This document shows positions 35,342 through 43,247 of a stretch of 64,000 nucleotides of DNA, piece by piece. The position numbers were made by a program, and so were the translations under genes. Source of the stretch: JACJXW01 sp964418125 (lineage in GTDB: Bacteria; Bacteroidota; Bacteroidia; Chitinophagales; Saprospiraceae). Below the pieces are notes generated by a model. It saw nothing but the letters and a program-made list of their open reading frames with translations, had not been told where the DNA came from and searched no databases. The first letter of the stretch is position 1. Each line of letters starts with the position of its first letter. Where the stretch lies: assembly GCA_964418125.1 (NCBI GenBank), contig CAYQKY010000001.1, positions 136,001-200,000 of the forward strand, given 5' to 3'.

Positions 35342-35610
35342 GAAAATCTGACCCTCTAATAACGCAAAATGCCCGTTCAGAGTATAACCGCCAGCAGGCC
35401 GGTTTTGACAGGGAGGCGGCCTTTACGGAAGATAGGCCGCCAGGAACGATCCAACCATCAGACAATCTAACCATAAACCGTTTCTCTCCAGGCAACTAAA
35501 CGACCCCCTCAGTACGTTCTTTATACAAAGAGCTCGTCACCCACCACACTAGTGAATTCTCCCATTGCCTTTCCTTCTTCCCGAAGAAAACCCATAATTT
35601 ATGCCCTGAA

Positions 35611-37896
35611 ATGAAGCGATGGTTCCACAATATCTATTACTCCTTCCCAGTGCAGTTGCTGGTGGTCCACCTGCGCAGCAACCTGCTGTTGCTTGGGACG
35701 TGGATCCTTTTTGCCCTGCTTCTGTCGGGCTCTCTGGGGCGCAAATACGGTTTCCAGTACCTCTTTCTCGACCCGGAATACCTGGGGCAGGTCAACTTCT
35801 GGAGCTTTTACTTCGTAGGCCTGGCTTTCGGCAGTTTTTTTATGAGCTGGCACCTTACCCTATATTTGCTTACGTCTCATTATTTCCCCTTCCTTGCCTC
35901 TCTTTCCCGGCCCTTCACCAAGTTCGTGATCAACAACATGGTGCTGCCCCTTTGCTTCTTCCTTTTTTACATGGCCTTCGTCTTCCATTTTCAACGCTAC
36001 TATGAGGGGCTCAGCTTTGGGGTTATTCTCTTGAACTGCCTCGGGTTCCTGGCAGGGAGCATCACGCTGGTGGCCTCCTATTCGCTGTACTTTCAGTTCA
36101 CCAACCGCGACATTTCCTATTATGAAAAATGGGGCGCCCAGCCGCCGAACCTGAGCCGGAGCTTCATGCCCGGCCGCCGTCGCGTCGACCTGGAGTACAT
36201 TAAGCTGGATACCTCCCGCTGGAAGGTGGCCACCTACCTGTCGGAAGCCCTGCAGCCGCGACTGGTGCGTAGCGTTGCTCACTACGACAGCAGCCTGCTG
36301 ATGAGCATCTTCAAGCAAAACCACCTCAACGCCCTCATCCTGCAATTGCTTAGTATGATGGTGCTGCTCGCCCTGGGCTACCTCATCGACTATTCGCCCT
36401 TCCGGATACCGGCTGGCGCCAGCCTGTTCATTCTGGCCAGCGTGCTGACGGCAGTCATCGGAGCGGTCACTTACTGGTTCAACGAATGGCGGGGGACGGT
36501 GATCATCACCGGGCTGCTGGCCCTCAATTTCATCACTCGCTCCGAAACGTTCAACCACCAGAACCGGGCGTACGGCCTGGATTATCAGGCGCCGCCGGCA
36601 GCTTATACGGTGGAAAAGATACAGGGGATATGCGGGGACCCGCTGGTAGAAAAAGACAAAGCCTCTACGGCCGAGATCCTCAACCGGTGGCGCAACAAAG
36701 TGGCGCCCGCCGGCCACCCGCCACCCAAAATGGTGATCCTGTCTGTCAGCGGCGGAGGCCTCAAAGCAGCCAGCTGGGCTATGCAGGTTGTACAAACGGC
36801 AGACAGCCTCACGCAGGGCCGACTCCTCGATCATACCACACTGATGACCGGCGCTTCCGGGGGCATGCTGGGTATGGCCTATCTGAGAGAATTGTACCTG
36901 CGCCAGCAACTGGGGCAGCCCCTCCCGTTGTACAGCCGCCGGTATGTAGACAATATTACCAAAGACCTGCTCAATTCCATTGCCTTTACCATCGTCTCCA
37001 ACGACCTCTTCCTGCCCTGGGCCACCTTTGAAACCGGAGGCTATACCTATCACAAAGACCGGGGCTACATCTTCGAACAGCAGCTCAATGAAAATACAGG
37101 GTTCATCCTGGACAAAACCATCGGCGATTACCGGGAGGCGGAGCAGGCCGCCATCATACCCATGCTTTTCCTCACGCCCAGCATCGTCAACGACGCCCGG
37201 CGGCTCATCATCTCCCCCCAGGGCGTCTCCTATATGATGGTGGCCCCCGTCGGGCAAACCCACCCCAGCACCGTAGAGGCCGACGCCGTGGATTTCGGCT
37301 GGATGTTCAAAGAACAGAACGCCGACAACCTGCGCTTCCTCACCGCCCTGCGCATGAATGCTACCTACCCCTATATCCTGCCCAACGTCCACCTGCCCAG
37401 CGAGCCGGAAGTCGAGATCATGGACGCCGGATTCATCGACAACTACGGCATGATCTCCGCCACCCGCTTTATTCAGGTGTTCCAGGACTGGATACGGGAA
37501 AATACCAGCGGCGTGGTGCTGCTGCAGATCAGCAGTTCCGAAAAACTGGAACAGGTGGCGCCCAGCGGTGGCCAGGGCATCGTAGAATCCCTGATCAACC
37601 CCCTCGGCATCGCCGGCAAGGTGCTCGAACGGCAGGAATTTGAGCACGATAATACCCTGGGGTTCATCTACGATATCCTCGGCAAAGAGCACTTCGACGT
37701 CATCCGCTTCCTGTACCGCCCTTCGGAGGCCAACAAACTGGAAGCCTCCATCTCCTTCCACATCACTGAACGAGAAAAGGAAGATGTACTGAGCGCCATA
37801 CAGTTAGAAGAGAATAAGGCCAGCCTGCGACAGTTGGTGCAACTTATTTCCCCGCCGGCCAAACAAAATGCCGCCCGCCGGTATTTGGATGAGTAG
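35611..37896 (+). CDS. Membrane-anchored patatin-like phospholipase
   Basis: A 761-aa protein with an N-terminal membrane domain of about seven helices (near 20-40, 64-86, 110-128, 138-160, 240-258, 270-290, 295-308) and a C-terminal patatin lipase domain. The oxyanion motif is SGGGLKAA (380-387), the nucleophile elbow GASGG puts Ser416 at the centre, and the dyad Asp is Asp605 in MDAGFIDNYG (DAG in place of the usual DGG). The enzyme would cleave acyl esters of membrane lipids. The fused multi-pass domain makes it far longer than typical bacterial patatins (about 300 aa). It stands alone on the plus strand. Confidence 0.85.
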   Translation: MKRWFHNIYYSFPVQLLVVHLRSNLLLLGTWILFALLLSGSLGRKYGFQYLFLDPEYLGQVNFWSFYFVGLAFGSFFMSWHLTLYLLTSHYFPFLASLSRPFTKFVINNMVLPLCFFLFYMAFVFHFQRYYEGLSFGVILLNCLGFLAGSITLVASYSLYFQFTNRDISYYEKWGAQPPNLSRSFMPGRRRVDLEYIKLDTSRWKVATYLSEALQPRLVRSVAHYDSSLLMSIFKQNHLNALILQLLSMMVLLALGYLIDYSPFRIPAGASLFILASVLTAVIGAVTYWFNEWRGTVIITGLLALNFITRSETFNHQNRAYGLDYQAPPAAYTVEKIQGICGDPLVEKDKASTAEILNRWRNKVAPAGHPPPKMVILSVSGGGLKAASWAMQVVQTADSLTQGRLLDHTTLMTGASGGMLGMAYLRELYLRQQLGQPLPLYSRRYVDNITKDLLNSIAFTIVSNDLFLPWATFETGGYTYHKDRGYIFEQQLNENTGFILDKTIGDYREAEQAAIIPMLFLTPSIVNDARRLIISPQGVSYMMVAPVGQTHPSTVEADAVDFGWMFKEQNADNLRFLTALRMNATYPYILPNVHLPSEPEVEIMDAGFIDNYGMISATRFIQVFQDWIRENTSGVVLLQISSSEKLEQVAPSGGQGIVESLINPLGIAGKVLERQEFEHDNTLGFIYDILGKEHFDVIRFLYRPSEANKLEASISFHITEREKEDVLSAIQLEENKASLRQLVQLISPPAKQNAARRYLDE

Positions 37897-38232
37897 GTTC
37901 GTAAATTTCGGGATTCGGGATTCGGGATTCGGGACTTTGCTGAACCGGATGGAGCTCGTTATTCGTTGGCCGTTGGCTAAAACTTGGCCATGGGCTCCCC
38001 GATCCGTTGCATTCGCGCCAATTCGTGTTCTATTTTGGCATAATGCCGGCTGGTTTGTCGGGGCGCAATTTATTCCATTTCATTCCCTGCCTGCCAAACT
38101 GCATTTGCCAGATAGGCAGGCATCAGTCGCTGCGCTCGTGTTCCCTTGCGCTCGGACTTAAAAAACGGCAGTTAATTTATCACTCTCTTCGGGGCGTAGG
38201 GATCAACTGCTGGGAAAAAAGAACAGACTAAT
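37897..38232. other. 336-bp intergenic region with repeats
   Basis: No gene is seen. It holds four tandem heptamers at 37909-37936 and an inverted repeat TGCCTGCC (38088-38095) / GGCAGGCA (38115-38122) that could be a hairpin or weak terminator. Short frames here have no family features. Confidence 0.65.
37909..37936. repeat. Tandem heptamer CGGGATT x3 plus CGGGACT
   Basis: Four contiguous 7-bp units just after the patatin gene, the last with one substitution. Confidence 0.85.
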
Positions 38233-38880
38233 ATGAAAAAGATAGACCGTGAAGTCGTAAACCATTCTATGACTTATGAAGCGTACCGCCGGCTAACCGA
38301 TGAATTGCTGGCCCAGGGAAAAACCACCGGCGGAAACCACAGCGAGGTGATGGTCCACTACACACAGCTCAACGTGGTCCGCATGAACCGCCTGGACAAG
38401 ACCGCCCGCCTGCTGGAAAACGTCAAAGCGCAACTTCAGTACATCAACCGGCCGATGATCTGGCTCACCCTCACCGAAGCCTGGTGCGGCGATGCGGCTC
38501 AGGCCATCCCCGTCCTCCAAAAAATGGCGGATGCCAGTGATCATATCGAACTGCGCCTCATCCTGCGCGACGAGCACCCCGATATTATGAACGCCTTCCT
38601 GACCAACGGCGGCCGCTCCATCCCCAAAGTGATCCTGCTCGACGCCCGTACGCTGGAGGTCCTGGGCGCCTGGGGCCCCCGCCCGGCGGAAGTGCAGGAG
38701 ATGGTAATGGCCGCCAGGGCCGGCCTCGAAGTGCTGACGGACAAGGAAGCCAAGAAAAAACGCTACCAGGAGCTGACGGCCGCCGCCCAGAAGTGGTACG
38801 CCCGGGATAAGACGAAGAGTATTCAGGAGGAGTTTATGGCAGTGGTGAGGGAGCGTGTTGGGGTTCAGGCCGGTACTTAA
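38233..38880 (+). CDS. Thioredoxin-family protein with a single active-site cysteine
   Basis: A 215-aa cytoplasmic protein of the Thioredoxin_9-like group. The active-site position reads EAWCGDAAQAI (Cys85, Ala88), so the second cysteine of the CxxC is lost, while the cis-Pro motif GGRSIPKVILLD is kept. It has an N-terminal helical extension (NHSMTYEAYRRL) and a C-terminal helical tail. With one cysteine it could act as a monothiol reductase or a binding protein, not as a classical disulfide reductase. Just upstream of the assembly gap; neighbours give no functional clue. Confidence 0.82.
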   Translation: MKKIDREVVNHSMTYEAYRRLTDELLAQGKTTGGNHSEVMVHYTQLNVVRMNRLDKTARLLENVKAQLQYINRPMIWLTLTEAWCGDAAQAIPVLQKMADASDHIELRLILRDEHPDIMNAFLTNGGRSIPKVILLDARTLEVLGAWGPRPAEVQEMVMAARAGLEVLTDKEAKKKRYQELTAAAQKWYARDKTKSIQEEFMAVVRERVGVQAGT

Positions 38881-38919
38881 TTGGTTGATTGAGCCGGTTG
38901 TTAATTGAGTTGATTGGGG
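38881..38919. repeat. TTGATT-rich repeat on the left of the assembly gap
   Basis: TTGGTTGATT and related words, complementary to AATCAACC words on the right of the gap (39060-39090). The same vocabulary occurs at 47111-47178. Confidence 0.6.
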
Positions 38920-39019
38920 NNNNNNNNNNNNNNNNNNNNNNNNNNNNNNNNNNNNNNNNNNNNNNNNNNNNNNNNNNNNNNNNNNNNNNNNNNNNNNNNN
39001 NNNNNNNNNNNNNNNNNNN
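38920..39019. other. Assembly gap of exactly 100 N
   Basis: An unknown sequence, probably of unknown true length, since 100 N is the usual placeholder. The flanks carry inverted-repeat words, so a hairpin or dispersed repeat may have broken the assembly. Confidence 0.99.
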
Positions 39020-39089
39020 CATGGCCCACCTGATCACCCCGCACCAGGCCTACCTGGAGCCAATCAACCTAATCAACTATTCAACCAAA

Positions 39090-40211
39090 TCACCGCTCAT
39101 AATAGACCCTATACACCGCATCCGCAAAATCGTCGGACACCAGCATCGACCCATCCGGCAGAAACTCCAGGTCGACGGGGCGGCCCCAGACGTCGCCCTT
39201 GTCCAGCCAGCCGGTGGCGAAAGGCTCGTAGCTCACCGCCTTGTTCCCATCCAGTTTGACCATCATGACGCGGTAGCCGATCTTCTCGCTGCGGTTCCAG
39301 GAGCCGTGCTCGGCGATGAGGATGTGGCCGCGGTATTCTTTTGGGAACTGCTGGCCGGTATAGAATTCCACGCCCAGGGGCGCTACGTGCGGACCCAGGT
39401 TCTGCACCGGTGGCGTAAACTCATTGCAGGAGCGCTTGTCGCCGAACTCCGGATCGGGCAGGCCTCCCTCGTGGCAGTAGGGATAGCCGAAATGCATACC
39501 ATCGCGCGGAGCATAGTTGAGCTCGCAGGCGGGTTCGTTGTCGCCCATCCAGTCGCGGCCGTTGTCGGTAAACCACAGCTCGCCGGTTTGCGGATGCCAG
39601 GTGAAGCCCACGGTGTTTCGGATGCCCCGGTGCACGATCTCCATGCCCGTGCCGTCCGGGTTGAGGCGGGTGATGGAAGCGAAGATCTCGTCTTCCGACT
39701 CGCAGATGTTGCAGGGGGCGCCGACCGGTACGTAGAGCTTGCCGTCGGGGCCGAAAGCGATGTACTTCCAGCCGTGATGGGTCTCGGTAGGATAGTTGTC
39801 GAAAATGACGACGGGCTCGGGCGGGTTGGCCAGGTTTTCCTCGATGTTCCCGAATTTCAGGATGCGGCTCACTTCGGCCACGTACAGGTCGCCGTCGCGG
39901 AAGGCGACGCCATTAGGCATCTTCAGGCCTTTGGCGATGGTGTAGACGGTATCGGCGCGAAAGTCGCCGTCTTTGTCTTTCAGGGCGTACACTTTGCCCT
40001 CACCCCGGGTGCCGACGAAAAGCGTGCCGTTGGGGGAGAGCTCCAGGGAACGGGCGTTTTTCACCCCTTCTGCAAAGACGGCAATTTTAAACCCCTGGGG
40101 CAGGCTGATCTTGTCCAGCGGCAGTTTGGACGGTTCGAATACTTTAACCGGCGGGTTGACCTTGCCGCAGGCGGTGAGCAGGAGAAGGGAAAGGATAAAA
40201 GCTAGTCTCAT
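39090..40211 (-). CDS. Sorbosone/glucose dehydrogenase-like PQQ-type beta-propeller lipoprotein
   Basis: A 373-aa lipoprotein when started at the ATG at 40211 (signal LAFILSLLLLTAC). The six-bladed soluble quinoprotein fold (GSDH/L-sorbosone dehydrogenase family) is indicated by LPQGFKIAVFAEGVKNARSL, GRGEGKVYALKDKDGD, AFGPDGKLYVPVGAPCN, PDGTGMEIVHRGIRNTVGF and FTDNGRDWMGD. Family members oxidise sugars with PQQ, but many Bacteroidota homologues have no known substrate and this genome's PQQ supply is unknown. It follows the VOC gene by 47 bp on the same strand. Confidence 0.85.
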   Translation of the reverse strand: MRLAFILSLLLLTACGKVNPPVKVFEPSKLPLDKISLPQGFKIAVFAEGVKNARSLELSPNGTLFVGTRGEGKVYALKDKDGDFRADTVYTIAKGLKMPNGVAFRDGDLYVAEVSRILKFGNIEENLANPPEPVVIFDNYPTETHHGWKYIAFGPDGKLYVPVGAPCNICESEDEIFASITRLNPDGTGMEIVHRGIRNTVGFTWHPQTGELWFTDNGRDWMGDNEPACELNYAPRDGMHFGYPYCHEGGLPDPEFGDKRSCNEFTPPVQNLGPHVAPLGVEFYTGQQFPKEYRGHILIAEHGSWNRSEKIGYRVMMVKLDGNKAVSYEPFATGWLDKGDVWGRPVDLEFLPDGSMLVSDDFADAVYRVYYER

Positions 40212-40258
40212 GATAATCGGTTTTTGATAGAACAGCTGAAATGGGCCAGCGTTTACCC

Positions 40259-40663
40259 TCAATCCAACTTATTCACCTCCCGGAACACCTCATCCTTCGG
40301 CTCCCACAGCTCGATCTTATTGCCCTCCGGGTCCATGATCCAGCCGAACTTGCCGTACTCGTACTCTTCCGGTTCGCCGACGATCTCCACACCCTCTTCC
40401 CGCAACACTTCGAGTAGGGCGTCCAGGTCGTCCACCCGGTAGTTGATCATAAAAGGCGCCTGGCTGGGGGCGTAGTACTGGGTGCTTTCGGGCATGGCGC
40501 TCCACACCGTATAGCCCGAATCGCCCTCCTCCTGGCCCCATTGGAGGACGATGTAGCCGTCGGGAGTGGCGGGAAGGCCGAGGTGCTTCTGGTACCAGGC
40601 CTGTAACGTTTTGGGGTCTCTGGCCTTGAAGAAAATGCCGCCGATACCGGTTACTCTTTTCAT
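40259..40663 (-). CDS. VOC (glyoxalase/bleomycin-resistance fold) protein
   Basis: A 134-aa protein with one complete VOC unit: GIGGIFFKARDPKTLQAWYQ at the start and GKFGWIMDPEGNKIELWEP at the end, the latter carrying the usual Glu metal ligand. Members use a divalent metal for isomerase, lyase or dioxygenase chemistry, or act as binding proteins; this one cannot be assigned a substrate. No signal peptide. First gene of a likely pair with the downstream lipoprotein dehydrogenase. Confidence 0.88.
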   Translation of the reverse strand: MKRVTGIGGIFFKARDPKTLQAWYQKHLGLPATPDGYIVLQWGQEEGDSGYTVWSAMPESTQYYAPSQAPFMINYRVDDLDALLEVLREEGVEIVGEPEEYEYGKFGWIMDPEGNKIELWEPKDEVFREVNKLD

Positions 40664-40800
40664 GGTTAGGGTATTATTTTAGTTTAGAAAATTATGCCAC
40701 TAAAGCTCAAAAATTTATCCGGCTGAACAGACGGACACGAAATCCCACGAAAAAATCCTTTGTGCGGCTTTCGTGCCTTAGTGTTTTCGTGGCATCAAAT

Positions 40801-41547
40801 TTACAGCTCTTCCACCACCACATAAATATCAGACCCCAGGTAGGAGCCATCTATTCTATTGTACCAGTGCCGCATGCGGGGCAGCTTCATGCCCGCCACT
40901 TCCGCCAGGCCGTCCAGGCGGAGGATCTCGCCGGCGCCCTCGGCGGCGTAGCCGTAACCGAGCAACTGGTAGTTGTCCGGCGCAAAGTAAATGAACCACT
41001 CCTCTCCGATGATGGGGTTGTTGAAACGGGCTGCGATCCTTAGCGCCTCCCGGCCGCCGATGGAATCTTCCGCCACTTCCGGCAGCAGCTGCACCTCCGG
41101 TATGTGCAGGCTCATGGGCATGCCGTTGAGCAGTTTGTAGAATGCCCGGTAGCCCTGCGTGCGGTCACAATCCAGGCGGTGCAGGCGGATTGTGGCCGTA
41201 TCCTGCGGGTTGACCAGCACGCTATCCACCAGGCTATAGCAGCTGTCCTGCAGGATGCCGCGGACGACGGAAACGTTCTCGTACTGCCGTTTGATGCTGA
41301 AGGTATTCCCGGGGTTGTTCAGGAAGACCTCGCTGAGGCGGCCCGGGTTTTCGACACGGGGCTCGGCGATGATGAAATGAAGGGCCGCCGCAGGCCATCG
41401 GTCCTGCGGGTCGTGGAACTGCATGCTGCGCTGCAGGACTTCCCCCGCGGACAGGCCGGCCGGTTGCCCATCGCTGTTTTCAGAGAAGGTACAGGAAGCC
41501 AGAAAAGCGAGTGCCAGAAATGTGGAAAGTGCTGGAGTAATTCTCAT
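40801..41547 (-). CDS. Hypothetical lipoprotein (DUF6503-like)
   Basis: A 248-aa lipoprotein if started at the ATG at 41547 (signal ALSTFLALAFLASC). The body begins LSAGEVLQRSMQFHDPQDRW and contains beta-rich stretches with IIAEPRVEN, YKLLNGMPMSL and EWFIYFAPDNYQLLGYGY. This layout, including 'a...hd...W', resembles the DUF6503 lipoproteins of Bacteroidota (recalled, not searched), which look like outer-membrane lipoprotein carrier folds (LolA-like). Function unknown. Confidence 0.65.
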   Translation of the reverse strand: MRITPALSTFLALAFLASCTFSENSDGQPAGLSAGEVLQRSMQFHDPQDRWPAAALHFIIAEPRVENPGRLSEVFLNNPGNTFSIKRQYENVSVVRGILQDSCYSLVDSVLVNPQDTATIRLHRLDCDRTQGYRAFYKLLNGMPMSLHIPEVQLLPEVAEDSIGGREALRIAARFNNPIIGEEWFIYFAPDNYQLLGYGYAAEGAGEILRLDGLAEVAGMKLPRMRHWYNRIDGSYLGSDIYVVVEEL

Positions 41548-41691
41548 GGTGAAGGTTAACTTAATTGTCGGGAAAATGATCTCCTTCACAAAATAACAGA
41601 AAAGGGGGGGGGTGCAAAGGATGGTGGAGAAGTTTAGGGTTTTTTGAGGACTTATTTGGGTTTTACAGTTTAGGGATGGTGAGGGATTTTC

Positions 41692-41726
41692 GGGGTTTAG
41701 AAGTTTAGGAGCCCCTTCTAAACCCC
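41692..41726. terminator. Bidirectional hairpin downstream of the 41743 gene
   Basis: GGGGTTTAGAAG (41692-41703) and CTTCTAAACCCC (41715-41726) are a perfect 12-bp inverted repeat with an 11-nt loop, placed right after the stop of the minus-strand gene at 41743. There is no long T-run, so termination is likely but not certain. Confidence 0.6.
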
Positions 41727-41742
41727 TAAACTTCCAAACAAG

Positions 41743-42201
41743 CTAACACCCCCAGCCCAATTCAATTTCATGATGGGGCAGGGAATAGCGTTGGTCAACC
41801 GTCATGATAATGATACGGTCTCCCGGTTCGCATTTTTTCAGGATGTCCTCTAATTGTACTTCCTGGGAGGCTTTTTCCGAATACATCCATAAGGTGTTGG
41901 TGCGATTATTCTTAATGGCGACTTTGAAGGCAATGCTTTCAATTGGAGCGACAGTGCTGCCGGACAATTTCACCGTAGCGACACTCAAGGTTCCCTTCCT
42001 GCCTGCTTCCAGTTTGCATTTACCTTCCGGAGAATATTCATCGGCCAGCATTTCTCCATCAAAAAAGATGGCTGCGCAATCCTTGTAGTTAGGAGCAGGC
42101 CGCATATCCAGGAAGGGAAACAGGCCTAAAGACTGAGCTCCGGAGGACAGAGAAATGCAGATGAACAACAGTGTGGAGAAAAATAAATTTGCAGTTTGCA
42201 T
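41743..42201 (-). CDS. Small exported protein of unknown function
   Basis: A 152-aa protein if started at the ATG at 42201, giving a clear signal peptide (LFFSTLLFICISLSSGAQS). The mature part is beta-rich with two cysteines early on (YKDCAAIFFDGEMLADEYS, GKCKLEAG), and IIIMTVDQRYSLPHHEIELGWGC at the end (final residue Cys). The frame contains GEMLADEYSPEGKCKL and TLSVATVKL, resembling a small antiparallel domain. It shares a 146-bp divergent promoter region with a membrane-anchored regulator. Not recognised. Confidence 0.7.
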   Translation of the reverse strand: MQTANLFFSTLLFICISLSSGAQSLGLFPFLDMRPAPNYKDCAAIFFDGEMLADEYSPEGKCKLEAGRKGTLSVATVKLSGSTVAPIESIAFKVAIKNNRTNTLWMYSEKASQEVQLEDILKKCEPGDRIIIMTVDQRYSLPHHEIELGWGC

Positions 42202-42209
42202 GAGTATGG

Positions 42210-42330
42210 TTTTACATTTAACTCTAAAAATTATTATCTCCTCAAAAATGAGCCGGCAATCCGCCGGAAGCATCAAGATCCTGTAAAACGATGTAAACGA
42301 AATGTAAAAGGGTTTAAGATCTTTGTAAAG
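42210..42330. promoter_or_regulatory. Helically phased TGTAAA direct repeats, candidate operator
   Basis: TGTAAA occurs on the plus strand at 42282, 42292, 42303 and 42324, i.e. steps of 10, 11 and 21 bp, about one and two helical turns. One inverted copy (TTTTACA) lies at 42210-42216 next to the start of the divergent gene. OmpR/PhoB-type winged helices bind tandem 10-11-bp direct repeats, and the adjacent plus-strand gene encodes such a domain. Confidence 0.55.
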
Positions 42331-42347
42331 GAAGTTAAATTGCAGCC

Positions 42348-43229
42348 ATGAAACCTACAATAATTGCCATTCTCTGCGTGGGATTCTTTTCCGCTTTAAG
42401 TTTTGTGAACTTCAACGAAAAAGGGCCGGAGAAGGAGTTCTCCCGAAAGGCCAACCTGGCTTTGCGGCAGGTTGGCCACCAATTACTCACACTTGCGGGA
42501 GATGAGCGCTCGGCCATCCCCCCTGTCCAGATAGCCGGCCCCAATGAATTTACGCTGAAGCTGGGAAGTCCCTTCCATTATGACACGCTGCCTCAATTGC
42601 TCAACGAGGCTCTGCTCGCTTACAACATCCGGCGGGATTACGAGGTAGTGGTCAGGCGCTGTAACGACAACCTTCCCATCCTCGGCTATAACCGGACGGC
42701 TTTTGATGAGGGTGAAATTCCCTGCGTTGGCCGGGAGCAATTACCCGAATGCAATAACATTACCCTCATTTTCACAGCTTCCTCCGGCCCTGTAACCGGA
42801 ATTCAGGCCAAACGGTTTTCCCTGCTTATTTTGACCCTCCTGGCCATTGCCGGGATCGTTTTTTTCTGGAAGAAGAACAAAACAACGGCCGGTTCTTCCT
42901 CCCTGCCCGGTTCTGCAATTCCCCTCGGCAATTTCACTTTTGACCACCGCAACCAAACCCTGCAAGCAGGCCGGCAACAACAACAGCTGACTTTCCGGGA
43001 AAGCAAGCTGTTGTACTTTTTAGCCAGCAATGCCAATGAGGTGATCACACGGGATACGCTGATCGCCGAGGTCTGGGGCGATGAAGGGGTCATTGTGGGC
43101 CGCAGCCTGGATGTGTTCATCTCCAGGCTGAGAAAGTTGTTGAAAGAGGATGAGGCGGTGATGATCAAAACCATCCACGGCGTAGGCTATCGCCTGGAGG
43201 TGGAAAATCATGGCCACAGGCTGGCCTGA
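42348..43229 (+). CDS. Membrane-anchored OmpR/PhoB-type winged-helix regulator
   Basis: A 293-aa protein: N-terminal signal-anchor (about 4-21), periplasmic domain (about 22-155, with Cys105, Cys126 and Cys135), transmembrane helix (about 157-174, SLLILTLLAIAGIVFFW), then a cytoplasmic Trans_reg_C winged helix (about 192-285: LGNFTFDHRNQTL, LTFRESKLLYFL, ISRLRKLLKEDEAVMIKT, HGVGYRLEV). There is no receiver or kinase. It is a ToxR/CadC-like one-component sensor but with the DNA-binding domain at the C-terminus. It likely senses a periplasmic or envelope signal and acts on its own divergent promoter, where phased TGTAAA repeats lie. Confidence 0.85.
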   Translation: MKPTIIAILCVGFFSALSFVNFNEKGPEKEFSRKANLALRQVGHQLLTLAGDERSAIPPVQIAGPNEFTLKLGSPFHYDTLPQLLNEALLAYNIRRDYEVVVRRCNDNLPILGYNRTAFDEGEIPCVGREQLPECNNITLIFTASSGPVTGIQAKRFSLLILTLLAIAGIVFFWKKNKTTAGSSSLPGSAIPLGNFTFDHRNQTLQAGRQQQQLTFRESKLLYFLASNANEVITRDTLIAEVWGDEGVIVGRSLDVFISRLRKLLKEDEAVMIKTIHGVGYRLEVENHGHRLA

Positions 43230-43247
43230 CGAAAGCGAAAGGTGCCA

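Noticed and set aside
35860..37761. 633-aa open frame on the minus strand opposite the patatin gene
   Set aside because: The plus-strand frame has complete lipase motifs and membrane helices; the antisense frame has none.
38889..40205. Long plus-strand frame running through the assembly gap
   Set aside because: It reads through 100 undefined bases and is antisense to the sorbosone-dehydrogenase-like gene.
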